Assembly (NCBI GenBank): GCA_004322325.1
Contig: SCTP01000255.1
Span: 1-13,729 of the forward strand
DNA from: Gammaproteobacteria bacterium
GTDB lineage: Bacteria > Pseudomonadota > Gammaproteobacteria > DSM-16500
DNA: 13,729 bases
Reading direction: 5' to 3'
A program made the translations under genes and the position numbers. The notes below the pieces were generated by a model that was not told where the DNA came from, did no database searches, and saw nothing but the letters and a program-made list of their open reading frames with translations. Each line of letters starts with the position of its first letter. The stretch's first letter is position 1. Positions 1 to 6,665 of this stretch are shown piece after piece.

Positions 1-1
1 T

Positions 2-2596
2 TTTAAAGTATTGAATAACTTATTGCAAAGCCAATTTGCAGGTGGCTTATTTCCTGTTAATCCAAAGCATAAAAATTTATTAGGCAAAACCTGTTATGCT
101 TCTGTCACTGATATTCCTAGCGCTGTTGATCTTGCTGTTATTACGACGCCTGCTGCGACTGTTCCTGAGATTATTAAAGCATGTGGTGAAAAAAGCATAC
201 CGTTAGCGATTATCATTTCCGCTGGTTTCAGTGAAATGGGTGCGCAGGGGAAAGCATTAGAACAATCTATCCTTGACATCGCCAAACGTTACAACATTCA
301 TTTTATTGGCCCGAATTGTTTAGGTGTCATGCGGCCGCAAGCGAAATTAAATGCGACGTTTGATAATAATTACCCCTTACCTGGTAATGTCGCACTTGTT
401 TCCCAATCCGGTGCGATTTGTGCGGCAATTTTAGACTGGGCATTAGAGAAAGAAATTGGTTTTTCTACTATTATTTCCATGGGCAATAGCATCGACCTCG
501 ATTTTGGCGATATCCTCGATTACCTCGCCATGGACCCGCTCACGAAAAGTATTTTGCTCTACATTGAAGGTATCCATTATCCGCGTCGTTTTATGCGCGG
601 ATTACGTGCCGCTTCACGCGTCAAACCGGTTATTGCGATCAAAGCAGGTCGTAATAGCACAGGCGTCCGGGCGGTGCATTCTCACACGGGGGCGCTAGTC
701 GGTGATGATATGGTTTTTTCAGCTGCATTAAGACGAGCGGGCGCGGTGCGAGTTGAGCGTATCGAGCAATTATTTACAGCAGCCCAAGTGCTTTCAAGTT
801 CTTATCGTGTCACAGGCAATCGTTTAACGATTATCACGAATGGCGGCGGCGCAGGGGTGATGGCAGCTGACCAAGCGACGGATTTGAATATTGCATTGCC
901 GCAACCAGACGGAAACCAATTGGCTGAGCTCAACAAAATCTTGCCGCCGCAATGGTCTCATCAAAATCCTATCGACATTATCGGCGATGCAACCCCAGAG
1001 CGGTATCGCCGCGTGATTGAAACGTGCTTACAAGATGAGAATACAGATGGCTTATTAACGATTTTAGTACCGGTGGCCATGTCGCAGCCTGATCAAGTTG
1101 CGAAAGAAATCAGTACATTTGCCACGCAAACCAAGAAGCCAATGATTGCTTGCTGGATGGGTGAGAAACAAGTGAAAAACGCTTGGCAATTATTTGCTGA
1201 TCATCATATCCCTTGTTACAGTACACCGGAAGTGGCAGTGGAAGCTTTTTCATATCTCGCTAATTACTATCAAAACCAGCAATTATTATTACAAGTACCG
1301 CCGCCTTTTATTGCCTCTTCGCGCTCAGATGTGAGCGGTGCGGAATTAATTATCAATGCCGCTTTATCTGAACAGCGCAAAGTGTTGACGATGATAGAAT
1401 CAAAAGCAATTTTAAGTGCCTTCACTATTCCTGTTTCTCAAGCGATTGAAGCGCATAATGCGAATGAAGCATTGGTGATTGCTGAATCGCTGGGTTTTCC
1501 GGTGGCGATGAAAATCAGTTCACCGGACATTACACATAAGCAAGATGTCGATGGCGTACAATTGAATATCACTAGCGGGGAAGCAGTACGTGCAGCATTT
1601 AATCACATGCTAGAAAAAGTCAAAGAACGCAAGCCTGATGCGAAAGTTTCAGGGGTGACGATTGAACGTATGTATAAAAACCCTCATTTTCGTGAATTGA
1701 TGATTGGTGTGGTACGCGATAAAGTATTTGGTCCGGTGATTAGCGTGGGGATGGGTGGTTCATTAGTGGAAGTAGTGCAAGACCGGGCAGTGGCATTGCC
1801 GCCGTTGAATGCTTTTCTGGCCGAGCAATTAATCGCAAGAACACGTGCACAAAAAATGTTGGGTGAATTTCGTGGTAAGCCAGCGGTGAATAAAGAAGCG
1901 TTAATCAATGTTTTGCTGCGTGTCTCTGATATGGTATGTGAATTGCCGCAAATTCAGGAAATGGATATCAATCCTTTATTGATTAATGAAAAAGAAGCCA
2001 TCGTTGTGGATGCGCGTATTATTGTCGATTATGCTTCTTCTGCACGAATGGGTTATAGCCACATGGCGATTCATCCTTATCCGCATCATTTAATTGCCAC
2101 TTGGCAAACAGTTGATGGTAAAACCGTGACGATTCGACCGATTCGTCCAGAAGATGCGAGAGCAGAGCAAGAATTTGTCGGGAATCTTTCACCTGCAGCG
2201 AAATATTTTCGTTTTATGCACGAGGTGAGTGAGCTGACGCCGGATATGTTAGTTCGGTTTACCCAAATTGATTATGAAAGTGAAATGGCTTTTGTGGCGG
2301 AGGTAGAGGAACAAGGGAAGGAAAAGATTATTGGTATCGCTCGATATTATACGCAAACGGATCAAACTTCTTGTGAATTTGCGCTTGCCGTGGCGGATGC
2401 TTGGCAAAATAAAGGGGTGGGTTCTCGGTTGATGCAGGCATTAATGGAGGCGGCGAAAACGAAATGTATCCGTACGTTATCAGGCCGTATCTTGGCAGAA
2501 AATACGGCCATGTTGGATTTGGTGAAGCATTTAGGGTTTGAAATTCACCCGGGGGAAGATAGTACGATGAAAATAGCGGTGATGGATTTAGTTTGA
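2..2596 (+). CDS. Pat/PatZ-type protein lysine acetyltransferase (acyl-CoA synthetase-like + GNAT), 5'-truncated by window edge
   Basis: Bifunctional-looking protein: a long NDP-forming acyl-CoA synthetase-like body followed by a GNAT acetyltransferase domain, the architecture of Salmonella Pat and E. coli PatZ, which acetylate lysines of enzymes such as acetyl-CoA synthetase. The frame is open to the window edge and reads FKV before the TTG at 11, so the real start and the first part of the CoA-binding Rossmann domain lie upstream. Counting from that TTG: GPNCLG (100-105) and SQSGA (131-135) of the CoA-ligase fold, SHTGAL (224-229) at the phospho-histidine region, an ATP-grasp region at roughly 460-680 with GPVISVGMGG (574-583) and MDINPLL (651-657), then GNAT at about 704-861. 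The acetyl-CoA loop is QNKGVG (799-804), and Glu789 is a plausible general base. The gene ends with TGA and no strong terminator follows. Family assignment is secure; the substrate is inferred. Confidence 0.93.
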   Translation, partial: FKVLNNLLQSQFAGGLFPVNPKHKNLLGKTCYASVTDIPSAVDLAVITTPAATVPEIIKACGEKSIPLAIIISAGFSEMGAQGKALEQSILDIAKRYNIHFIGPNCLGVMRPQAKLNATFDNNYPLPGNVALVSQSGAICAAILDWALEKEIGFSTIISMGNSIDLDFGDILDYLAMDPLTKSILLYIEGIHYPRRFMRGLRAASRVKPVIAIKAGRNSTGVRAVHSHTGALVGDDMVFSAALRRAGAVRVERIEQLFTAAQVLSSSYRVTGNRLTIITNGGGAGVMAADQATDLNIALPQPDGNQLAELNKILPPQWSHQNPIDIIGDATPERYRRVIETCLQDENTDGLLTILVPVAMSQPDQVAKEISTFATQTKKPMIACWMGEKQVKNAWQLFADHHIPCYSTPEVAVEAFSYLANYYQNQQLLLQVPPPFIASSRSDVSGAELIINAALSEQRKVLTMIESKAILSAFTIPVSQAIEAHNANEALVIAESLGFPVAMKISSPDITHKQDVDGVQLNITSGEAVRAAFNHMLEKVKERKPDAKVSGVTIERMYKNPHFRELMIGVVRDKVFGPVISVGMGGSLVEVVQDRAVALPPLNAFLAEQLIARTRAQKMLGEFRGKPAVNKEALINVLLRVSDMVCELPQIQEMDINPLLINEKEAIVVDARIIVDYASSARMGYSHMAIHPYPHHLIATWQTVDGKTVTIRPIRPEDARAEQEFVGNLSPAAKYFRFMHEVSELTPDMLVRFTQIDYESEMAFVAEVEEQGKEKIIGIARYYTQTDQTSCEFALAVADAWQNKGVGSRLMQALMEAAKTKCIRTLSGRILAENTAMLDLVKHLGFEIHPGEDSTMKIAVMDLV

Positions 2597-2609
2597 TCTT
2601 TATACATAT

Positions 2610-2615
2610 TATAAT
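2610..2615 (+). promoter_or_regulatory. candidate -10 box (TATAAT) for the small-protein/NDT-like unit
   Basis: A perfect TATAAT lies 52 bases before the ATG at 2668, in the AT-rich gap after the acetyltransferase gene. The matching -35 region (about 2587-2592, TTTAGT) is poor, so this rests mainly on the -10 match in AT-rich DNA. It suggests that the two downstream genes can be transcribed independently of the acetyltransferase gene. Confidence 0.35.
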
Positions 2616-2667
2616 AGTATTACGGCTATAAATTGACCAGTTATTGCTCATTGAGGCGCGATGTAAT

Positions 2668-2835
2668 ATGATGAACAAAAAAATGTCAGCTACAAAAAAA
2701 CACAATATGGTGCAGGTTAAAAACCCGAAAACAGACCGCTATGTGAAAATTGATCGTACAGCAGGCAGAATAGTGAGCTATAAGCCTACAAAAGGCCCTT
2801 ACAAAAATGTTCCTGTAGCAAGAAAATCAAAATGA
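2668..2835 (+). CDS. small basic protein (55 aa) with KNPKTxRYVKIDR motif
   Basis: No function recognised. The product is 55 residues and lysine/arginine rich, with the core KNPKTDRYVKIDRTAGRIVS followed by a GPYKNVPVARKSK tail; it resembles short basic hypothetical proteins in other bacteria. An ATG pair lies at 2668 and 2671, with GAGG at 2653-2656 placed as a ribosome binding site. An upstream in-frame TTG at 2644 would precede that site and is less likely. The stop codon overlaps the next start as ATGA, which implies translational coupling to the NDT/TIR-like gene. The charge would suit nucleic-acid binding or a small partner or antitoxin of the neighbour, but nothing in the sequence proves either. 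Base composition is more AT-rich than the flanking housekeeping genes. Confidence 0.7.
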   Translation: MMNKKMSATKKHNMVQVKNPKTDRYVKIDRTAGRIVSYKPTKGPYKNVPVARKSK

Positions 2836-3470
2836 TCCTCTACCAACCGGATGGTTCACCCAATGTAATGCCTCTTAAAAGCAAGCCGCGTACTTGTTTT
2901 TTAATAACTCGATTAGGACACCCTATGCCTAGACAGGCAATAAAGATGAGAGAGTCTATTACTAAAATTTGTCGCCGGTATAATTACAAAGTCATTGACG
3001 CTGCAATAGAAGTGACTGGTCGAGATTTTTTATTAAAAATATGGAAATTAATTGCTTCAACTCCTATTTCTGTTGCTATAAATCATGAAGAATTTCCTCT
3101 CCCAACAATAATGAATATTTATTATGAATTGGGAATTGCTCGTACTATGGGTAAAGAGACGATGATAGTGAAATCTATTCAATCGATACATCCCAGCGAC
3201 CTTATTAGAGATGAATATATAGAGTTCAATAAAAACTTTGACGCGGAATTTTCAAAGTTTCTCGATCATGTAAACGCGCAAGCAGAGCATTATGAGCTTA
3301 TGGCGGAACAATTAGAAAATAATCCACTTTTATCGATAGACTATCTCAAGCGTGCTTATCTCATTACTGGTAATGTAAAGCTTAAAAAGAAAGCGATGGC
3401 TTTGTTAAAAAATGCTAAATTAAAGAAGCGAGCAAAAAATAGTGTGGAAATGTTGGCAGTTAGATTTTAA
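2832..3470 (+). CDS. nucleoside 2-deoxyribosyltransferase/TIR-like fold protein with helical C-terminal tail
   Basis: 212 residues. Residues about 20-115 have the layout of the nucleoside 2-deoxyribosyltransferase-like Rossmann fold, which is related to TIR domains: a first strand (TCFLITRLG, 22-29), a helix with RESITKICRRYNYKVIDA, then the diagnostic NIYYELGIARTMGKETMIV (95-113). Glu99 of YELG sits where NDT enzymes carry the catalytic glutamate. The usual Asp-bearing strand (I-A-D-L-T type) reads VAINHE here. Residues about 120-205 are a predominantly helical, lysine-rich extension; AEHYELMAEQLENNP and the following DYLKRAYLITGN look like a TPR-style helix pair. The gene overlaps the preceding small gene by four bases. 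Possible roles are nucleoside or NAD hydrolysis in nucleotide metabolism or in a defence or toxin module; the sequence alone cannot choose. Fold confidence is moderate, function low. Confidence 0.72.
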   Translation: MILYQPDGSPNVMPLKSKPRTCFLITRLGHPMPRQAIKMRESITKICRRYNYKVIDAAIEVTGRDFLLKIWKLIASTPISVAINHEEFPLPTIMNIYYELGIARTMGKETMIVKSIQSIHPSDLIRDEYIEFNKNFDAEFSKFLDHVNAQAEHYELMAEQLENNPLLSIDYLKRAYLITGNVKLKKKAMALLKNAKLKKRAKNSVEMLAVRF

Positions 3471-3474
3471 TTTA

Positions 3475-3502
3475 GGAGATTCCTCGCTTTGCTCGGGATG
3501 AC
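3475..3502. repeat. dispersed intergenic repeat-like sequence (GTCATCCCGAGC...CGAGGAATCTCC on the minus strand)
   Basis: Read on the minus strand, the segment begins GTCATCCCGAGCAAAGCGAG and continues GAATCTCC. Sequences of this form are scattered in intergenic DNA of many bacteria. It sits exactly in the gap between the convergent NDT-like and osmC genes. Only one copy is in this window, so repetitiveness is inferred from general knowledge, not shown here. Confidence 0.5.
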
Positions 3503-3530
3503 TTTGTACTTTTCAATGACAAAGTCATCC
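3496..3530. terminator. 12-bp perfect hairpin between convergent genes, candidate bidirectional terminator
   Basis: GGATGACTTTGT (3496-3507) is perfectly complementary to ACAAAGTCATCC (3519-3530) across an 11-base loop. The stem overlaps the stop codon of the osmC-like gene (3525-3527) and begins inside the dispersed-repeat-like segment. There is no clean U-tract on either side, so it is not a canonical intrinsic terminator. Placement between two tail-to-tail genes is the main argument; it may instead be part of the repeat element. Confidence 0.45.
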
Positions 3531-3971
3531 AGATTGCACCGTCACTTTCGTTTTCACCGACGATGAAATAAAGCAATTTTCATGCGCTTTTTTAAATAAT
3601 CCCTCTAACACACTCGCATCCGGCTGTTTATTGTCATGAAAAACCACTGTCGGTTTCAATACGACTTCCGTCACCGCCATCTTACCTTCCGCATTCTTCG
3701 CCAATGTTCCTACTGCTTCTGCGCTATATTCATCAACCACCATCCCTTTCATCGCAGCCCAATAAAGAAACGTGAGCATGAAGCAGCTAGCGATGGAAGC
3801 CGTAAATAATTCTTCCGGATTGGGCAAGCTCGCATTCCCTACAAATTCAGGCGCGCTGCTAGCTTGAATGGAGGAGCCGCCATTAAAGCGGATGAGATGA
3901 GTGCGGTCATAAGACTTAACATTAAAAGGTGTTTCATTCCGCTTCCACTGGACATGGGAAATATATTGCAT
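3525..3971 (-). CDS. OsmC/Ohr-family peroxiredoxin-like protein
   Basis: 148 residues with the OsmC-family layout: an N-terminal beta region with Arg11, the helix motif NPEELFTASIASCFML containing Cys63, and a second cysteine in AHENCFISSSV (Cys133). Family members reduce organic hydroperoxides in the cytoplasm with this cysteine pair. The osmC versus ohr subgroup is not resolved; the divergent spacing resembles the broader OsmC-like group. The ATG at 3971 is chosen because AAAGGA lies at a normal distance upstream and the inferred transcription start falls between it and an upstream in-frame GTG at 4016. The gene has its own promoter candidate and ends tail-to-tail with the NDT-like gene, inside a hairpin. 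Confidence 0.88.
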   Translation of the reverse strand: MQYISHVQWKRNETPFNVKSYDRTHLIRFNGGSSIQASSAPEFVGNASLPNPEELFTASIASCFMLTFLYWAAMKGMVVDEYSAEAVGTLAKNAEGKMAVTEVVLKPTVVFHDNKQPDASVLEGLFKKAHENCFISSSVKTKVTVQSG

Positions 3972-4014
3972 GATGGCATCCTTTAGTAACGATTTAATGA
4001 GATGAGTGTTAGGC

Positions 4015-4044
4015 ACTATACGTGAAAATCCTACCGCAGATCAA
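4015..4044 (-). promoter_or_regulatory. sigma70-like promoter for the OsmC-family gene
   Basis: On the minus strand TTGATC (4039-4044) and TATAGT (4015-4020) are separated by 18 bases. The -10 box matches consensus at 5 of 6 positions and the -35 at 4 of 6. The -35 overlaps the stop codon of the 64-residue gene. Transcription would begin near 4008, giving a leader of roughly 37 bases before the ATG at 3971. Confidence 0.5.
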
Positions 4045-4235
4045 TCTAGAGGCGCCTTGCGGAAGCTTTTCACGATTTGATGGGTTTTTTGGTCGATAAT
4101 TTCGCCGCTAAAGTTCTCAAATTTTCCCTGAGCTTTCGTCAACATCCAGTTATAAAGTTCGTCTACATCATTACCGCTTTCATGGGCTACTTCTTCATTA
4201 TCGACGTACACTTTTGCTAGATAACGGAATGCCAT
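4041..4235 (-). CDS. small hypothetical protein (64 aa)
   Basis: Function not recognised. The product is 64 residues, soluble and mixed in charge, starting MAFRYLAKVYVDNEEVAHES and ending VKSFRKAPLD. It is predicted as alpha/beta, with a strand at 3-12, a helix around 22-36 and strands around 43-58; there is no signal peptide or membrane segment. The start is supported by GGAG five bases before the ATG and a TATAAT further upstream. It lies between suhB and the OsmC-family gene on the same strand but has about 100 bases of upstream DNA, so it is probably its own transcription unit. The good ribosome binding site and compact fold-like composition argue that it is a real gene. Confidence 0.75.
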   Translation of the reverse strand: MAFRYLAKVYVDNEEVAHESGNDVDELYNWMLTKAQGKFENFSGEIIDQKTHQIVKSFRKAPLD

Positions 4236-4274
4236 AAACGCTCCCTCGGCCCTATTAACGAGCCGATAAAATCC

Positions 4275-4280
4275 ATTATA
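4275..4280 (-). promoter_or_regulatory. candidate -10 box (TATAAT) for the 64-aa gene
   Basis: A perfect TATAAT on the minus strand lies 39 bases before the ATG at 4235. No convincing -35 box is visible at 16-18 bases; the sequence there is TATTCT-like. A small perfect inverted repeat, ATTCTA-T-TAGAAT (4305-4317), lies just upstream and could be an operator or chance. Confidence 0.4.
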
Positions 4281-4333
4281 TAACTAAGCCGAGGTGAGAA
4301 TATTATTCTATTAGAATGAAAAAGTTGGGATGG

Positions 4334-5122
4334 CTAAGGCGTTAATGGTCGCATGGTTTTTAAAAACTGCCGCATCAATATAGGATTCATGGCGATCACA
4401 TTACCCGTCTTAAGGTAAGTTTCCCCACCGTCAAAATCACAGACCATGCCGCCTGCTTCTTTCACCAATAAAACGCCTGCTGCGATATCCCACAGATGCA
4501 AGCCCATTTCCCAGAAGCCGTCTAAGCGGCCGCAAGCGACATAGGCAAGGTCGAGTGTCGCAGCGCCGGCACGACGAATATCACCGCAAAGCGGGATGAT
4601 GGCTTGGAGTAGGTTACCTGGCAGGGGGTTATCTTTATCCGTATGCCGATGAGCAAAACCCGTACCGAACAAGCATTCGGCTATCTGCTTGCGCTGGCTG
4701 ACGCGGATACGTCGATCGTTTAACTGCGCTCCCTTGCCGCGGGTAGCAGTAAACAATTCCTGGTGAACCGGATCATAAATGACACCATGCTCAATCTTGC
4801 CTTTATGGGCTATCGCGATCGACACAGCAAAATGGGGAAAGCCGTGGATGAAATTACGTGTTCCATCGATGGGGTCGATAATCCATTGATAATCATCCCC
4901 TTTTTGCTCACCGCCTTCTTCGCCTAGTATGCCATGGGAGGGGTAAGCTTTACGGATGATGGAGATAATTTCTCGTTCGACACGCTGGTCGACTTCAGTG
5001 ACAAAATCATTAGGACGTTTTTCACTCACTTTGACGGTATCTAACCGTAGCATCGCTCGAGTGATGAGAGTGCCAGCCGCACGGGCTGCTTCAATGGCAA
5101 TATTGATCAGTGGATCACGCAT
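4334..5122 (-). CDS. suhB: SuhB, inositol-1-monophosphatase family
   Basis: 262 residues, close to the 267 of E. coli SuhB, with all metal-site motifs of the Mg-dependent inositol monophosphatase family: GEEGG (67-71), DPIDGTRNFIHG (83-94) and WDIAAG (211-216), followed by the EAGG turn. In E. coli, SuhB hydrolyses inositol-1-phosphate and also joins the rRNA antitermination complex with Nus factors. The gene is divergent from trmJ, the same arrangement as in E. coli, which supports orthology. The ATG at 5122 has only a weak ribosome binding site but matches the family N-terminus. No promoter stands out in the suhB-trmJ gap; TATGAT at 5162-5167 on the minus strand is the best -10 candidate. 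Confidence 0.94.
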   Translation of the reverse strand: MRDPLINIAIEAARAAGTLITRAMLRLDTVKVSEKRPNDFVTEVDQRVEREIISIIRKAYPSHGILGEEGGEQKGDDYQWIIDPIDGTRNFIHGFPHFAVSIAIAHKGKIEHGVIYDPVHQELFTATRGKGAQLNDRRIRVSQRKQIAECLFGTGFAHRHTDKDNPLPGNLLQAIIPLCGDIRRAGAATLDLAYVACGRLDGFWEMGLHLWDIAAGVLLVKEAGGMVCDFDGGETYLKTGNVIAMNPILMRQFLKTMRPLTP

Positions 5123-5248
5123 AGTTTGTAAAGAGCTTTTTGTTATGGACGAAGATCAGCAATCATAAAACGAATGGGGACAGGATGCTAGGGATATTTT
5201 GATTAAAAATGTTAAGCTATCGTCCATTTTAAAGTGACTGAGATAACT

Positions 5249-5962
5249 ATGCTTAACCATATTCGTATCGTCCTCGTCAACACCTCTCACCCCGGCAATA
5301 TCGGCTCTGCTGCACGGGCGATGAAAACCATGGGGCTAACCGAACTTTACCTTGTCTCCCCCGAACAATTTCCGCACGATAAAGCCAATGAAATGGCCTC
5401 CGGCGCGACTGATATCTTAGATCAAGCCGTCATCGTCGAGACCTTAGACGAAGCCATCGCTGATTGCGGATTAGTGGTGGGGGCGAGCGCGCGTACGCGT
5501 ACGATTCCTTGGCCACTATTCACTCCGCGTGAAATCGCCGAAAAAATCAAAGCCGAGCCGCCTCATCCGGTGGCTATTTTATTTGGCCGTGAGCAATCTG
5601 GTTTGACGAATGAAGAATTGCAACGCTGCCATTGGCATGTACAAATTCCAGCAAATCCAGCCTATAGCTCGCTTAACGTGGCGGCGGCTGTTCAAGTGAT
5701 GGCCTATGAATTAAGAGTCGCGAGTTTAGACCAAACTACTTTTTCCGAAGAATGGGATTATCGTTTGGCAACGGCGGATGAAATGGAAAAATTCTTTGTT
5801 CATCTGCAAGAAGTATTAGTCGAATTAGATTTTCTGAAATTAAATGCACCACGCAAACTCATGACTCGTTTGCGACGTTTATTTTTTCGCGCCCGCCCGG
5901 ATGTGATGGAAATGAATATATTGCGCGGGATACTCGGTGCTATTCAGAATAATAAAATTTGA
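5249..5962 (+). CDS. trmJ: TrmJ, tRNA (cytidine/uridine-2'-O-)-methyltransferase
   Basis: SPOUT-class methyltransferase that 2'-O-methylates position 32 of tRNA using S-adenosylmethionine. From the ATG at 5249 the product is 237 residues and follows E. coli TrmJ closely: IRIVLVNTSHPGNIGSAARA at 5-24, then the trefoil-knot motifs FGREQSGLTNEEL (112-124) and IPANPAYSSLN (133-143). The C-terminal helical extension includes RLRRLFFRARP and LNILRGIL. A GTG at 5234 is also in frame, but the ATG matches the E. coli start (MLQNIRIVLV) and has GAG upstream. The 3' end overlaps the oppositely oriented glycosyltransferase gene by 23 bases. Confidence 0.95.
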   Translation: MLNHIRIVLVNTSHPGNIGSAARAMKTMGLTELYLVSPEQFPHDKANEMASGATDILDQAVIVETLDEAIADCGLVVGASARTRTIPWPLFTPREIAEKIKAEPPHPVAILFGREQSGLTNEELQRCHWHVQIPANPAYSSLNVAAAVQVMAYELRVASLDQTTFSEEWDYRLATADEMEKFFVHLQEVLVELDFLKLNAPRKLMTRLRRLFFRARPDVMEMNILRGILGAIQNNKI

Positions 5963-6665
5963 CCGATAGTTTATGCCAAGCCAATCGTTTGAGATGCTGT
6001 AAATAGCACCATGCAATTTTTGCGCTCAATTTACTCGCGCCATGTTTGCGTTGTGAAAAGCAGATTGGGATTTCGATAATTTTTTTGCAGCTGCATTTCA
6101 CCATTATTTCTAAGCCAATTTTCCAGCCAATGGGTTCTAGGGGATAACCTGCCAACAGCGTCGTTTTACGGATGGCCAAAAAGCCGGATAACGGATCACT
6201 CACATGCGTTCTGAGTAACAAACGTGCGAGCTGGGTGGATAATTTTGAGATGAATTTGCGATAAATTGGCCATATTTCTTCCGTGCTACCACCTGGTGTA
6301 TAACGTGACCCAATCACGATATCAGCATTGCCGATGGATAAAGCAGTGACCATCTCCGGAATTTTTTCAGGCGGATGACTTAAGTCCGCATCCATGACAA
6401 TTAAAATAGGATATTGCGCTTGTTGAAATCCCTCTAATACCGCTTGGCTTAAACTTCTTTTCCCTTGCCTGACAATTAATTTTAACCAAGGATGATGATC
6501 GCGTAAGCTGTGTACGACTTCTATCGTTCCATCTTGACTGTTGTCATCGACTAATATCACTTCAAATGCAGATGAATTAAATGGAATGCAAGCAATGCGG
6601 TGAATTAATTCAGGAATATTTTTTGCTTCTCGGTAGGTGGGAATAATCAGAGAGAAATTAGTCAT
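5940..6665 (-). CDS. GT2 polyprenyl-phosphate sugar transferase (DPM1-like)
   Basis: 241 residues, the size of soluble dolichol-phosphate-mannose synthase-type enzymes without membrane helices. GT-A motifs are clear: SLIIPTYREAKNI (5-17), VDDNSQDGT (39-47), the metal-binding DAD in MDADLSHPPE (91-100), SRYTPGG, and SDPLSGF (156-162). Such enzymes move a sugar from a nucleotide donor to a polyprenyl phosphate on the cytoplasmic face of the membrane. The ATG at 6665 is chosen because the conserved domain begins there with an AGG upstream; the longer frame would only encode an unrelated leader inside the upstream gene. It overlaps that membrane-protein gene by 8 bases (ATGACTAA), so the two are coupled. 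The actual sugar is unknown. Confidence 0.9.
   Translation of the reverse strand: MTNFSLIIPTYREAKNIPELIHRIACIPFNSSAFEVILVDDNSQDGTIEVVHSLRDHHPWLKLIVRQGKRSLSQAVLEGFQQAQYPILIVMDADLSHPPEKIPEMVTALSIGNADIVIGSRYTPGGSTEEIWPIYRKFISKLSTQLARLLLRTHVSDPLSGFLAIRKTTLLAGYPLEPIGWKIGLEIMVKCSCKKIIEIPICFSQRKHGASKLSAKIAWCYLQHLKRLAWHKLSVKFYYSE

Noticed and set aside
2328..2705. Minus-strand open frame of 125 codons across the acetyltransferase 3' end and the small basic gene
   Set aside because: It is antisense to two better-supported genes, shows no family features, and its composition (Phe, Tyr, Pro rich) fits a shadow of the coding strand.
3972..4016. GTG-initiated 15-residue extension of the OsmC-like protein
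   Set aside because: It overlaps the predicted -10 box and lacks a ribosome binding site, while the ATG at 3971 has AAAGGA.
5123..5248. Possible promoters or a small RNA in the suhB-trmJ divergent gap
   Set aside because: Only weak -10 or -35 matches were seen (TATGAT on the minus strand, TTGATT on the plus strand), with no pair at proper spacing and no strong hairpin.
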